DNA from: Streptomyces adelaidensis
Lineage (GTDB): Bacteria > Actinomycetota > Actinomycetes > Streptomycetales > Streptomycetaceae
NCBI RefSeq assembly: GCF_016598475.1
Contig: NZ_JAEMUX010000030.1
Span: forward strand, 1 to 64,000
Reading direction: 5' to 3'
DNA length: 64,000 nucleotides
The position numbers and the translations under genes are program-made. Positions 1 through 8,704 of the stretch are shown piece after piece. Each line of letters begins with the position of its first letter. Within the stretch, counting starts at the first letter, position 1. Under the pieces are notes generated by a model. The model saw only the letters and a list, made by a program, of their open reading frames with translations. It did not search any database and was not told the DNA's origin.

Positions 1-84
1 GGCAGCCCCATCGGGATCTGGTTCGGCCGCCCATCCGGAAGCACCCGGATGCCCAAGCCGACGCGCCGCGAAGGGGAGAACGGA

Positions 85-699
85 ATGAAGGCCGGTTGCG
101 CGACGAGCCTTGCGGACGACTTCATGCTGGCCGTGTACTTGGACGGACAGGGGCGCGTTCCCAGCTATCGCACCGGTCTCGACTTCGGCCTGAGCGGTGC
201 GATGCTGATGGAACTGGCTCTGGACGGCCTCATCCACACTGCCGGCGGACACATCGTCGCCGTCCACGCGGCGCAGTCGCGCGACCGCGTACTCGGCGAG
301 GTGCTCGTGCGGATCCAGTCGTCGCGCACGCTGCGCACGGCGCCGCAGTGGGTCAGGGCCCTGAGTGGCGGCGCGCACAAGCGTCTCGCGGCCGGGTTGA
401 TCACTGACGGCGTCCTTGTTCGCACGCCGCGACGGTTGCCTTTGCCGGCCGATTCGGCCCGTCGCTACGACGTCCTGTGCGGGGAGCGACAGGGTGCCGC
501 GGTCCGGTCCCTGCGCAGTGGGGCCGACGATCGCTCCGTCGCGCTGGCCACACTGGCGACTGCCTGCGCAGTGGCGTCTGGAGATCAGGATGAGAGCGAG
601 TACGGGGCGCGGATGCGGTCCCTGGGCCCGGCCTGCGCCGAGATCCTGGCCGCGGTCGCCGCGTGCGTGTGGCCCGTAGCGCTGTGCTCCTGGGCCTGA
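85..699 (+). CDS. GPP34 (GOLPH3/VPS74-like) family protein
   Basis: A 204-residue protein whose N-terminus (LADDFMLAVYLDGQGR, then LSGAMLMELALDGLI) matches the start of GPP34-domain proteins, the bacterial relatives of the Golgi phosphoprotein GOLPH3. The eukaryotic members bind phosphoinositides; the role of the many actinobacterial copies is not established. An AGGGGAG ribosome site lies about 7 bases before the ATG at 85, so I prefer that to the in-frame ATG at 49. The gene stands alone at the left edge and converges on the acetamidase gene, with 13 bases between their stops. Family call good, function unknown. Confidence 0.75.
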   Translation: MKAGCATSLADDFMLAVYLDGQGRVPSYRTGLDFGLSGAMLMELALDGLIHTAGGHIVAVHAAQSRDRVLGEVLVRIQSSRTLRTAPQWVRALSGGAHKRLAAGLITDGVLVRTPRRLPLPADSARRYDVLCGERQGAAVRSLRSGADDRSVALATLATACAVASGDQDESEYGARMRSLGPACAEILAAVAACVWPVALCSWA

Positions 700-712
700 A
701 CCCGCCGCCCTG

Positions 713-1896
713 TCATGTCTCCATGCCGGGGCGGAAATCGGCGCGACCCACCGATCGACCCGGTCGGCCGACCCCGCGGAAGTCCGACTTGCGGATCTTC
801 CCGTGAACGCCCTTCACGCCGTCGACGACCTGGGAGACCGCGAAGTCGCCCGCCGCGCTGAGGTAGGCCATCGCCACATGGCGGTCGATACCGTAGTCGG
901 TCGCGAGCAGGTCCAGCGCGCAGCGCACGCAGTCGCGCATCGCCTCGTTCAGGTCCTCGTCCAGGCCGATCGGCACGAGGTGGTCGTCCGTCCGGCGAAC
1001 GGGGCGACGCGGCCGTGGCCAGGGCGGACAGCCGCACCACCCGGCACCACCTCGAGCTTCACGGTGGCGCGCAGCGACGCCTCGAACGCTGTCAGGGCGA
1101 CCTCGCCATCGCCCTGCGCGAAGTGGGGATCCCCGAAGTAGACCAGCGCGTCGTCGACCTGTACCGGAAGGAACAGGGTGGCGCCCTCGCCGAGCAGGGA
1201 GACGTCGATGTTGCCCCCGTGACGCCCCGGCGGGACGGAGTGCGGTCGTTCGCCCCCGGGCACCGCCACGCCCATGACGCCGAGGAACGGCCGCAGCGGG
1301 AAGCGCAGTGAGCCACGGGAGGAGTCCGCCGGGTCGACCGCCATCCGGCCCCACGCGCCCTGGCGAGCCGAGTGTGCCGTCGCGAAGGTGAACACGGGGC
1401 CGGGCAGCGACGGCATCTCGCCAGGGAGTGCGCCGAAGCCGTGGCGTGCGGAGACCATGCCGTACGGAACCCGCGGGGTGAGGCCGAGGACGGTCACGGC
1501 GAGCAGATCGCCCGGCCTGGCGCCGGCCACGGCTATCGGCCCGGTGACGAGGTGCGGCCCGTCATTGTCGAAGTCGTGCGGCATGCCGGAGTCCGCCACC
1601 TGCCGGGCGTCGTCGAGCACATGGCCGCCGCTGACGCCGTAACGGCTGAAGAACTCACGTGGGTTGCGGCGCTGGTCCTCCAGAACTCCCTCGTGGCTGA
1701 TCGTGTCGACCGTGATGGCGGAGCCCGGTTGCACGACCGCACACGGTGAGTCTGCCTCGCACGGAAGGCGACCCCACAGGGTGTTCCCGGGCGTGGCCGG
1801 GATGTAGGTCGTCGACGCGATCACTCCGTGATGCGGCTGGAGGATCGGGAAGCCCGTCGCGGCAAGGTCGAGCCGGGGCGAAACGGTCACGGTCAT
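713..1896 (-). pseudogene. Acetamidase/formamidase, frameshifted near the 3' end
   Basis: Reads as an acetamidase/formamidase, a cytoplasmic enzyme releasing ammonia from short amides. Frame one starts at ATG 1896 (MTVTVSPRLDLAATG) and carries typical blocks such as HDFDNDGPHLVTGPI, GDLLAVTVLGL and HGGNIDVSLLGEG. The conserved C-terminus (HLVPIGLDEDLNEAMRDC, VSQVVDGVKGVHG) sits in another frame from about position 1000 down to the stop at 713. Joining the two needs one added base near 990-1000, within a CGGACGGACG stretch. Without it the protein ends with a scrambled tail at 949. This may be a recent inactivating deletion, a sequencing error or, less likely, programmed frameshifting. The operator at 1981-2005 lies upstream, placing it in the cluster regulon. 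Confidence 0.8.
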
Positions 1897-1980
1897 GGCC
1901 TTTTCTGTAGGCGATGACTCGAACGCTGGGAACGCCCAGTTGCCGTGGTGTTTCCCCTGGAGGGCGACGCTGTAAAGGTG

Positions 1981-2005
1981 TCTTGTATTGCAATATGCCA
2001 TCTCG
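1981..2005 (-). promoter_or_regulatory. Cluster operator, copy 1 (upstream of acetamidase)
   Basis: On the minus strand the site reads CGAGATGGC and, 21 bp after its first base, CAAGA inside TACAAGA. It is one of nine related sites in the left 37 kb. It lies about 85 bp upstream of the acetamidase start and in the same orientation as that gene. Binding protein unknown; the IclR regulator at 27145-27942 is the nearest candidate. Confidence 0.65.
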
Positions 2006-2162
2006 AAAAAGGGGATGGGGGGCGAGCCCCGAGGTGGCGGGAGGGGCGCCATACTCGCTGCCGGAGCCGTCCGTGTGGCTGTTGCGAAAGGTGAGCCGGC
2101 CTATCCGCACAGCCCTGCTCGGCCTGGTGTGTTCGCCCGTCCGGCAGGGGGCGGGCACATCG

Positions 2163-2191
2163 GGGCCCCGACCGGTCTTCGGACGGGGCCC
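2163..2191. terminator. GC-rich hairpin downstream of the P450 gene
   Basis: Arms GGGCCCCG (2163-2170) and CGGGGCCC (2184-2191) pair perfectly around a 13-base loop, about 100 bp beyond the P450 stop. There is no clear T-run. The rest of the 1897-2286 spacer shows only the operator at 1981-2005 and no convincing gene. Confidence 0.4.
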
Positions 2192-2286
2192 ATCGTCGTG
2201 CCTGGAGGGGTTGCGCGCGGCGGTGGCCTACGACGTGATCTTCGGCCCGGCCAGGCGGGCGGTGGACGCGTCCACCTGGCCAGACC

Positions 2287-4509
2287 TCAGAGGTCGAGGA
2301 CGAGCCGGTCGCCCTGACAGCGGCCGACGCAGATCATCATCGTGCGTCCGGCAAGGCGTTCCTCGTCGCTGAGGACGGAGTCCCGGTGCTCGGGTGTCCC
2401 CGCGAGGACGCGGGTCTCGCAGGCGCCGCAGTATCCCTTCTCGCAGTCGTAGGACAGGCCGCTGACGGCATCGCGCAGGACCTCGATGAGGCGGCGGTCG
2501 GCCGGCACGGGAAGCGTGACTCCCGTGCGTGCGAGCTGGACCTCGAAGGTCCGGTTCTCAACGGCATCGAACGCCGTTTCGAGGTCGTCGCCGGCGGTGA
2601 AGCGCTCCAGGTGCAGCCGGTCGGTGAGATTCAGGCGGGCGCACTCGTGCTCGACGGCCGCCAGCATCGGTGCCGGCCCGCACGCGTAGACGGCGGTGTC
2701 CGCGTCCAGGCGGCCCAGCAGTCGGGGGAGGTCCGGCAGGCCGGCCTCGTCCTGCGGGAGCAGGGTGAGCGCGTCGCCGGCGATGGCGGCGAGTTCGTCG
2801 GCGAACCCCATCGTCGAGCGGGTGCGTCCGCCGTACACGACCGTGAAGGGCGTGCCGCGTCCGGCGGCCTCACGGGTCATGGCGAGGATCGGTGTGACGC
2901 CGATGCCGCCGGCGAGGAACAGGTAGGACGGCGCCGGCGTGAGCGGGAAGTGGTTGCGCGGCCCGCGTACCACGAAGGTGACTCCGGGACGGGCGAGTTC
3001 GTGGAGTTCGACCGATCCGCCCCGGCCCTTCGGCTCGTGCAGGACGCCGATGCGCCACGTCGCGGCGTCGGCGGGGTCGCCACACAGCGAGTACTGGCGC
3101 AGCCTGCCCGAGGGCAGGCGCAACTCGACGTGCGCGCCGGGCTGCCAGGCGGGCAGTTCGCCTCCGTCCGGCAGGCCGAGGCCGACGGCGAGGACGCCGT
3201 CGGCCGCCGCGCGCACCTCGGTCACCCGCAGCGGGGTGGGCGTGGTCAGCGCGCGGATCGATCCTGCCGCCGCGGTCGCCCGAGGACCGGACGTGAAGAC
3301 CGCCGGGATCGCGTCCCAGCCGGACTGGTTGCCGCGCGTCGGGTAGGGAACGAGCCCTTCCTCGATCACCCGATAGTCGGGCAGCCGGGTCAGGATCTGC
3401 GTCATCATCGCGCGGAACATGGCTCGGGCGAGGTGCGCGCCGGCGCACCGGTGCGATCCGATCCCGAAGCTGAGGTGCCGGCCGGCGTCGCGGTCCAGTC
3501 GTACCTGCTCGGGGTCGGGGAACACGGTGGGGTCGTGGTTCGCGGCGACCCACGGGATCAGCACTCGGTCGCCCGTGCGCATCGGACAGCCGCCGACCTC
3601 GACGTCCCGGGTGACAGTGCGCGCCATCGACTGCGACGGAGCGAACGCGCGGAGGAACTCCTCGGTCGCGGTGTCCAGCAGATCGGGGGAATCGATCAGC
3701 TTCTGGCGCTGGTCGGGGTGGCGAGCGAGGTGGACGAGAGTCGATCCGGTCAGGGAGGTGGTGGTGTCGACGCCGCCGGCGATGAGCAGGCCGATCACCG
3801 ACACCAGCTCGTCGTCGCCGAACTCGCCGCCGTCGGCGCGCCGGCCGGCCACCAGCGTGCTGACCCCGTCGGGCTTCGGTTCGGACCGGCGCTCGGCGAT
3901 CAGCTCGCGGATGCGCTGGTCCATGTAGGCCAGTCCGGCGGCCCCGCGCACGGCACGTTCGCTGCCGGTCGGCGCGGCGAAGATATCGTGGATCGGCCCT
4001 GCCAGCTTCGCCCAGTCCTCTTCGGGGAAACCGAGCCAGTCCAAGGTCACCGCGGCCGGCAGCGGGTTGGTGAGGTCGCGGACGAGGTCGCAGGAGCCGA
4101 GCTCGATGAAGTCGTCCACGACGCGGGCGGCGTGGCGCTCGATCATGGGTACCAGGTGCTCGACCGCCTCCGGGGTCAGCAGCGGGTTGATCAGTTTCCG
4201 GTACTCGGTCGCACGCGGCGGGTCGAGCTCGATCGGATACTGCTCCAGCCCCGGTCCTTTGGGGATGACGATGCCGACCCCCTGGCCGCCGTGGTCGCTG
4301 CGAGCGGAGGAGAACGTCTCGTCGTCGCGGGCGATGCGTGCCACGTCGGCGTATCGCGTCGTGTACCGGAAGCCGCCATGGGCGGCGGAGCGGCCGACCG
4401 GACAGCTCTCGCGGAACTGCGCGTAGTAGGCGACCGGATCGGCGTTGGCCTCGTCGGAGTGGTGGTCGAAGTCGGTGTCAGCGGGCATGAAGTCGATGTC
4501 GGCGGACAT
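2287..4509 (-). CDS. Self-sufficient cytochrome P450 fused to FMN/2Fe-2S reductase
   Basis: A 740-residue fusion. Residues 1 to about 400 are a cytochrome P450 with an I-helix segment (AGGVDTTTS) and the haem loop FGIGSHRCAG (haem-ligand Cys355). Residues of about 420-640 are a flavin/NAD(P)H reductase (RQYSLCGDP flavin motif, FLAGGIGVTPIL nucleotide motif). The C-terminus is a plant-type 2Fe-2S domain (Cys689, Cys694, Cys697 and one near 727). This order is that of CYP116B/P450RhF enzymes, which need no separate redox partners and hydroxylate small aromatics or alkanes. ATG 4509 is preferred to GTG 4518 because GGAG is well spaced before it. It probably begins side-chain oxidation, with the two dehydrogenases upstream continuing. 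Confidence 0.9.
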   Translation of the reverse strand: MSADIDFMPADTDFDHHSDEANADPVAYYAQFRESCPVGRSAAHGGFRYTTRYADVARIARDDETFSSARSDHGGQGVGIVIPKGPGLEQYPIELDPPRATEYRKLINPLLTPEAVEHLVPMIERHAARVVDDFIELGSCDLVRDLTNPLPAAVTLDWLGFPEEDWAKLAGPIHDIFAAPTGSERAVRGAAGLAYMDQRIRELIAERRSEPKPDGVSTLVAGRRADGGEFGDDELVSVIGLLIAGGVDTTTSLTGSTLVHLARHPDQRQKLIDSPDLLDTATEEFLRAFAPSQSMARTVTRDVEVGGCPMRTGDRVLIPWVAANHDPTVFPDPEQVRLDRDAGRHLSFGIGSHRCAGAHLARAMFRAMMTQILTRLPDYRVIEEGLVPYPTRGNQSGWDAIPAVFTSGPRATAAAGSIRALTTPTPLRVTEVRAAADGVLAVGLGLPDGGELPAWQPGAHVELRLPSGRLRQYSLCGDPADAATWRIGVLHEPKGRGGSVELHELARPGVTFVVRGPRNHFPLTPAPSYLFLAGGIGVTPILAMTREAAGRGTPFTVVYGGRTRSTMGFADELAAIAGDALTLLPQDEAGLPDLPRLLGRLDADTAVYACGPAPMLAAVEHECARLNLTDRLHLERFTAGDDLETAFDAVENRTFEVQLARTGVTLPVPADRRLIEVLRDAVSGLSYDCEKGYCGACETRVLAGTPEHRDSVLSDEERLAGRTMMICVGRCQGDRLVLDL

Positions 4510-4596
4510 GGTGGGCACGCTCCACGTGCTCGGGCCTTGCGCGCGGTGTTGTCCGGCCGCGCCACCGGATGTCTGCGTGCCTCATCGGCGCGGCCC

Positions 4597-4641
4597 ACCC
4601 TAAGGCGTCGCGCCGCGTGCGACAACGTCTCGTGGGAGACG
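4597..4641 (-). promoter_or_regulatory. P450 promoter with a partial operator
   Basis: On the minus strand, -35 TTGTCG (4620-4625) and -10 TAGGGT (4597-4602) are separated by 17 bp, about 90 bp before the P450 start. Just upstream, 4626-4641 holds CGTCTC-GTGG-GAGACG, an inverted repeat containing CGAGAC. This matches only one half of the cluster operator, so it is a weaker relative of the nine main sites. Confidence 0.45.
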
Positions 4642-4642
4642 C

Positions 4643-5725
4643 TCAGAAGGTCAGGACGGCCTTGCCGACCGCGCCGGACCGGACCGCGGCGACGGCCTCG
4701 TTGATCTGCTCGAACGGGAAGTAGGTGATCATCTTCTCGACCGGGAACCGGCCCTTGGCGTTGAGCTCGAGCAGTCGTGGCAGGAACAGCTGCGGCAGGC
4801 TGGACCCGCCGATGATGCCGGTGACGGTGCGCCCGTTGAGGATGCTGCGCCACTCGAAGCTCATCGACTCGCTCGGGCCGACTCCGATGACGCCGGCCCG
4901 ACCGAGCGGCCCGAGAGCCTCCACCGCGGTGCGCAGGACATCCTCGCGCCCGGTCGTGTCGACCACGAAGTCGAACCCCTCCGGGACCAGGGCGGCCAGT
5001 TGCTCGGCGGCCTCCCCGGCCGAGGAGTCGACGGTGTGCGTGGCTCCGTAGCCGCGGGCCGCCTGGAGCTTGGCCGGGTTCACGTCGACGGCGACGACGA
5101 CCTCGCAGCCGCTCAGCGAGGCGGCGATGACAGCGGCCACGCCGACAGCCCCCGTCCCGAAGACCGCGATCGACGACCCGGGGCGCGGCTGCAGCACATT
5201 GAGCACGCCGCCGGCTCCGGTCTGGAAGCCGCAGCCGAAGGGGCCGGCCCGCAGCAGGTCCCACGACGGGTCCATTCTGACGACCGCCCGCTCCGGTGCG
5301 ACGACGTGGCTGGCGAACGACGACTGTCCGAGGAAGTGGGCGTTGACCTCCCGCCCCTCGTGGGTCACCGCGGTGGAGCCGTCAGGCCGGCGGCCGGAGA
5401 AGTTCACCGCGTCGAAGCCGCGGCAGTAGGCGGGCGAGCCGGTACGGCACAGCGCGCACGTGCCGCAGGACGCGAAGGACATGGCGACGTGGTCGCCCGG
5501 GCGTACGGAGGTGACGTGGGCGCCGACCTTCTCGACGATGCCCGAGCCCTCGTGCCCGAGCAGCGCGGGCGTGGGGAAGAAGGTGGAGAACTCGAGGTCG
5601 GTACCGCAGATGCCGACGCCCGCGACGCGGACGAGCACCTCGTCCGGGCGGGGATCGTCCAGGTCCACCTCTGTCAGGACGAATGGCTGTCGGGCTTGCT
5701 CCAGCAGAGCGGCGGTGGCACGCAC
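4643..5725 (-). CDS. Zinc-dependent aryl-alcohol dehydrogenase
   Basis: A 360-residue MDR enzyme that oxidises an aromatic or allylic alcohol to the aldehyde with NAD. Visible are the catalytic zinc site (GICGTDLEF, LLGHEGSGIVE), the structural zinc cysteines (CGTCALCRTG followed by YC) and the Rossmann motif FGTGAVGVAA. The block CGFQTGAGGVLNVL is typical of XylB-like benzyl-alcohol dehydrogenases. It starts at GTG 5725 with GAGGAGG about six bases upstream. It lies head to head with the aldehyde dehydrogenase gene across a spacer containing an operator, and upstream of the P450. It probably takes the P450 product to the aldehyde. Confidence 0.88.
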   Translation of the reverse strand: MRATAALLEQARQPFVLTEVDLDDPRPDEVLVRVAGVGICGTDLEFSTFFPTPALLGHEGSGIVEKVGAHVTSVRPGDHVAMSFASCGTCALCRTGSPAYCRGFDAVNFSGRRPDGSTAVTHEGREVNAHFLGQSSFASHVVAPERAVVRMDPSWDLLRAGPFGCGFQTGAGGVLNVLQPRPGSSIAVFGTGAVGVAAVIAASLSGCEVVVAVDVNPAKLQAARGYGATHTVDSSAGEAAEQLAALVPEGFDFVVDTTGREDVLRTAVEALGPLGRAGVIGVGPSESMSFEWRSILNGRTVTGIIGGSSLPQLFLPRLLELNAKGRFPVEKMITYFPFEQINEAVAAVRSGAVGKAVLTF

Positions 5726-5750
5726 AGGGCCTCCTCATTGCCTCACATTG

Positions 5751-5788
5751 CGAGACTGCATATTGACATGCGCGACAAGGTCGGTCAA
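5751..5788 (-). promoter_or_regulatory. Cluster operator copy 2 with the dehydrogenase promoter
   Basis: The operator occupies 5751-5775 on the plus strand: CGAGACTGC, then CGCGA 21 bp after the first base. It overlaps a minus-strand promoter with -35 TTGACC (5783-5788), a 17-bp spacer and -10 CAATAT (5760-5765), which would drive the alcohol dehydrogenase. A bound protein would cover the -10 and start site. The spacer is shared with the divergent aldehyde dehydrogenase, for which I see no clear -10. Confidence 0.65.
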
Positions 5789-5798
5789 GGTTCCCCCT

Positions 5799-7247
5799 AT
5801 GGCGGCTGTTGACTTTCCTTCTTCCCAGCACTTCATCGACGGCGAGTGGGTTGCGGCCCGCGACGGCGGCACGCTGGACGTCCTCGATCCGGCCACCCGG
5901 CAGGTGATCACCGAGGTGGCCCGGGCGGGAGGCGCCGATGTCGACGACGCGGTCGCCGCCGCGCGCCGCGCCTTCCCTGCCTGGGCGGCGACCAACCCGA
6001 GTGAACGCGGAGCGCTGATCCGGCGCTGGGCCGACCTCGTCATCGGCGAGGTCGAGGCCCTCGCGGCCGTCGAGGCCCAGGACGTGGGCAAACCCCTGTC
6101 AGGGGGCCGGACGAACATCTACATCGCACACGGCATCATCGACTACTTCGCCGGCGCGGCCGACAAGCTCACCGGCGTCACCCTGCCCACCCGCAGCCCC
6201 GACTACCTGGGCTACACGGTGCACGAGCCGTACGGCGTGTGCGCCGTCGTCATCCCGTGGAACGTTCCCGCCGTGCTCACCGCCGCCAACGTCGCGCCGG
6301 CGCTCGCCGCGGGCAACACGGTCGTGCTCAAGCCGTCCGAGATCGCGCCGCTGGCACCGTTCGCCCTGGTCGAACTCGCCCGCCGCGCAGGCTTCCCGCC
6401 GGGGGTGATCAACGTCGTCGCGGGCCTCGGCCCCGAGGCGGGCGTCGCACTCACCACACACCCGGACGTCAACCACATCAGCTTCGTCGGTTCCACCGCC
6501 ACAGGGCGGGCGATCATGACCGCCGCGGCACAGAACCTCGTCCCGGTGAAGCTGGAACTCGGCGGTAAGTCGCCGAACGTGGTCTTCGCCGACGCCGACC
6601 TCGACACGGCGATCCCGGCGATCGTCGCCTCGATCACCGAGAACGCGGGGCAGAACTGCTACGCCGGTTCCCGGCTGCTCGTGGAGGCCTCCGTGCACGA
6701 CGAGGTCGTGGAGCGGGTCGCCGCCGGCATGGCCGACGTCAGGACCGGGCCCTGGGAAGCCGACCTGGACATGGGGCCGCTGGTCAGTGCCGCGCAGTTC
6801 GCCCGCGTCAGCGGCTTCCTCGAGGACACGCCTCGCGAGGGGGCGCGGCTGGTCACCGGTGGCGGGCCCACCGGCGACGGGTGGTTCGTCCGGCCGACCG
6901 TGTACGACCGTGTGGACGCGGGCATGCGCGTCGCCCGGGAGGAGGTGTTCGGCCCGGTGCTCGCCGTGCAGTCGTTCCGCGACACCGCCGAGGCGACCGA
7001 GCTGACGAACGCGACGGACTTCGGCCTGCTGGCCTGCATCTGGACCGACGACGTCTCGCGGGCGCTCCGGCTGGCGAAGGACGTCCGCTCCGGGCAGGTG
7101 GCGGTCAACCAGTTCCACGACGCGGGAGTGATCGGCTTCCCGTTCAACATGCAGAAGGACAGCGGCTTCAGCCGGGGCGGCGGATACGCGGCGCTGCGCG
7201 AGTACACCCAGGAGAAGGGCGTGGCCATCCGGCTGCTGGCCCGCTGA
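5799..7247 (+). CDS. Aldehyde dehydrogenase (benzaldehyde-dehydrogenase-like)
   Basis: A 482-residue NAD(P)-dependent aldehyde dehydrogenase, length normal for the family. It shows the N-terminal block FIDGEWVAA, the coenzyme-site segment IPWNVPAVLTAANVAP, the general base in LELGGKSPN (Glu253) and the catalytic cysteine in GQNCYAG (Cys287). The ATG at 5799 has AAGG ten bases upstream; the open frame runs much further 5' but that part overlaps the divergent gene. It is head to head with the alcohol dehydrogenase and 10 bp before a PucR regulator. The pairing suggests oxidation of an aromatic aldehyde to its acid; exact substrate unknown. Confidence 0.9.
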   Translation: MAAVDFPSSQHFIDGEWVAARDGGTLDVLDPATRQVITEVARAGGADVDDAVAAARRAFPAWAATNPSERGALIRRWADLVIGEVEALAAVEAQDVGKPLSGGRTNIYIAHGIIDYFAGAADKLTGVTLPTRSPDYLGYTVHEPYGVCAVVIPWNVPAVLTAANVAPALAAGNTVVLKPSEIAPLAPFALVELARRAGFPPGVINVVAGLGPEAGVALTTHPDVNHISFVGSTATGRAIMTAAAQNLVPVKLELGGKSPNVVFADADLDTAIPAIVASITENAGQNCYAGSRLLVEASVHDEVVERVAAGMADVRTGPWEADLDMGPLVSAAQFARVSGFLEDTPREGARLVTGGGPTGDGWFVRPTVYDRVDAGMRVAREEVFGPVLAVQSFRDTAEATELTNATDFGLLACIWTDDVSRALRLAKDVRSGQVAVNQFHDAGVIGFPFNMQKDSGFSRGGGYAALREYTQEKGVAIRLLAR

Positions 7248-7257
7248 GAGCGACACC

Positions 7258-8460
7258 ATGGGAATCATTGCCGGGGCGCGATCGGAACCGGCCCGGGAGG
7301 GACCGGAGCCGGAGGCCTCGACACCGGCCGTGCTGGAGCGGGAACTGACCGAGGCGGTGCTCGCCGGCGCCGGGCGCTCGGACGTACTCCACGCGCTTCG
7401 CCGGGCGACCGGTCGGCACGTGCGCCTGCTGTCCGCCGAGGGCGCGCCACTGGCCGCCACCGACGGCGGTGCGGGGGTGCCGCCCGCGGTGGCGGACGGC
7501 GTGCTCGGCGAAGCGACCGGACCGGTGGTCCACACGCTGGACGGGCTGCGGGCCACGGCCCTGCCCGTGCGTGCGGGGACGACAGTGGCCGGTGTGCTGC
7601 TGACCGTCGGCCCCGGTGACCCGCGCGTGCGGGCGCTGGCCGGTGCCGCCGTCACCGCGCTGCTCATCGACGCCGTACGCGCGGGGGACCGCTCTGCCGA
7701 GGTCGCGTCGCAGCACACGCCGGCCGACGTCATCGCCGCGCTGCGGTCGGGGACGGTGAGCCCCGCGGTGTGCGCGGCGGCCGCGGGACTGGGGATCGAT
7801 CTGCGGCGACCGCCGACCGGTGCCGTACTGCACTACGGCGGCTCCCGCCTGCGTGCCTGGTCCACCGCCCTCACCTGGCTGGAGCACCCGGTGCGGCAGG
7901 AGGGGCGCACCGCGTGGACGGTGGTGCCCGACGTGGCCGTGCTCGACCGCCTGCGGAACCGGCTGCGTCTCATGACCGACGACGATTCCGCCGACCACGT
8001 CATAGCGGCGAGCGGTTCACGTCCCGACTCGACCGTAGGCCTGGCCCGGTCCTTCACCGAGGCCGAGAGGCTGCTCGGACTTGCCAGGGCCCGGATGGTC
8101 CCGCTGCTCACCTACGACCGCTGCGGGGTCGTCCAGGTACTCCTGCCCCTCCCGCGCCCGCAGCTGGAGGCTTACGCCGAGGCGCACCTCGGTCCGATCC
8201 GGCAGCGTCCGGAGCTGATGGCGACTCTGCGGGCCTGGTTGGCCGAGCGAGGCAGCCGGCAGAGCGTCTCCGCACAACTCCATCTGCACCGCAACTCGGT
8301 GGGCTACCGGGTGCGCCAGATCAAGAGCCTCCTGGGCATCGACCCCCTGCTTCCCGCCGCCTCGGCGCAGCTGCACCTGGCGCTCGCGGCCCTGGACCTG
8401 CTCGCCGCTGACGACCAGCGGCTGCACGGCGACGACGAGCCGGTGCCGACCGGGCGCTGA
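7258..8460 (+). CDS. PucR/CdaR-family transcriptional regulator
   Basis: A 400-residue regulator. Its C-terminus holds the PucR-type helix-turn-helix, with AQLHLHRNSVGYRVRQIKSL near residues 340-360, followed by a leucine-rich tail. The front two thirds resemble the sensory region of these proteins; no canonical ligand motif was identified. It follows the aldehyde dehydrogenase by 10 bp and is probably co-transcribed with it. PucR proteins usually activate catabolic genes for purines, pyrimidines or aromatics in response to the substrate. It is one of two regulators (with the IclR protein) that could control this cluster. Confidence 0.85.
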   Translation: MGIIAGARSEPAREGPEPEASTPAVLERELTEAVLAGAGRSDVLHALRRATGRHVRLLSAEGAPLAATDGGAGVPPAVADGVLGEATGPVVHTLDGLRATALPVRAGTTVAGVLLTVGPGDPRVRALAGAAVTALLIDAVRAGDRSAEVASQHTPADVIAALRSGTVSPAVCAAAAGLGIDLRRPPTGAVLHYGGSRLRAWSTALTWLEHPVRQEGRTAWTVVPDVAVLDRLRNRLRLMTDDDSADHVIAASGSRPDSTVGLARSFTEAERLLGLARARMVPLLTYDRCGVVQVLLPLPRPQLEAYAEAHLGPIRQRPELMATLRAWLAERGSRQSVSAQLHLHRNSVGYRVRQIKSLLGIDPLLPAASAQLHLALAALDLLAADDQRLHGDDEPVPTGR

Positions 8461-8614
8461 GCCGCCACCTGCCGCCCCCTCGCGCGGCGCGGTGACGCCT
8501 TCCGGTGAGGCCGCCCTCAGCTGCCTCCGTACCCTCACCCACCTGCCGCAGCCTGGGCTGTCAGCCCTGTGAATGGGCGATACACCAATGAAACCAAGAT
8601 GTTCCCCGGGAGCG

Positions 8615-8643
8615 TTGACAGCACCGGTCAGCGGGGGCAAAGT
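8615..8643 (+). promoter_or_regulatory. Promoter of the MDR-amidohydrolase operon
   Basis: -35 TTGACA (8615-8620), a 17-bp spacer and -10 CAAAGT (8638-8643). Transcription would begin near 8650, inside the operator that follows, which would fit repression by roadblock or occlusion. Confidence 0.5.
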
Positions 8644-8644
8644 A

Positions 8645-8687
8645 CCTCGCAATACGTTCCACCGCCTCGCAATGCGAGACGGCAAGG
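8645..8687. promoter_or_regulatory. Cluster operator copy 3, compound site
   Basis: The minus strand of 8645-8669 carries CGAGGCGG with a second CGAGG 21 bp later. The plus strand from 8675 carries CGAGACGGC. Their junction forms the perfect palindrome CTCGCA-A-TGCGAG (8666-8678). It lies just downstream of the promoter and about 20 bp before the GTG start at 8705. Confidence 0.65.
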
Positions 8688-8704
8688 GTAAGGAGGCATG
8701 TGCG

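Noticed and set aside
2386-4704. Long 772-codon frame on the plus strand opposite the P450 gene
   Set aside because: It is antisense to a complete, motif-verified P450 fusion and its translation is Arg/Ala/Gly-rich without motifs; long shadow frames are normal in GC-rich DNA.
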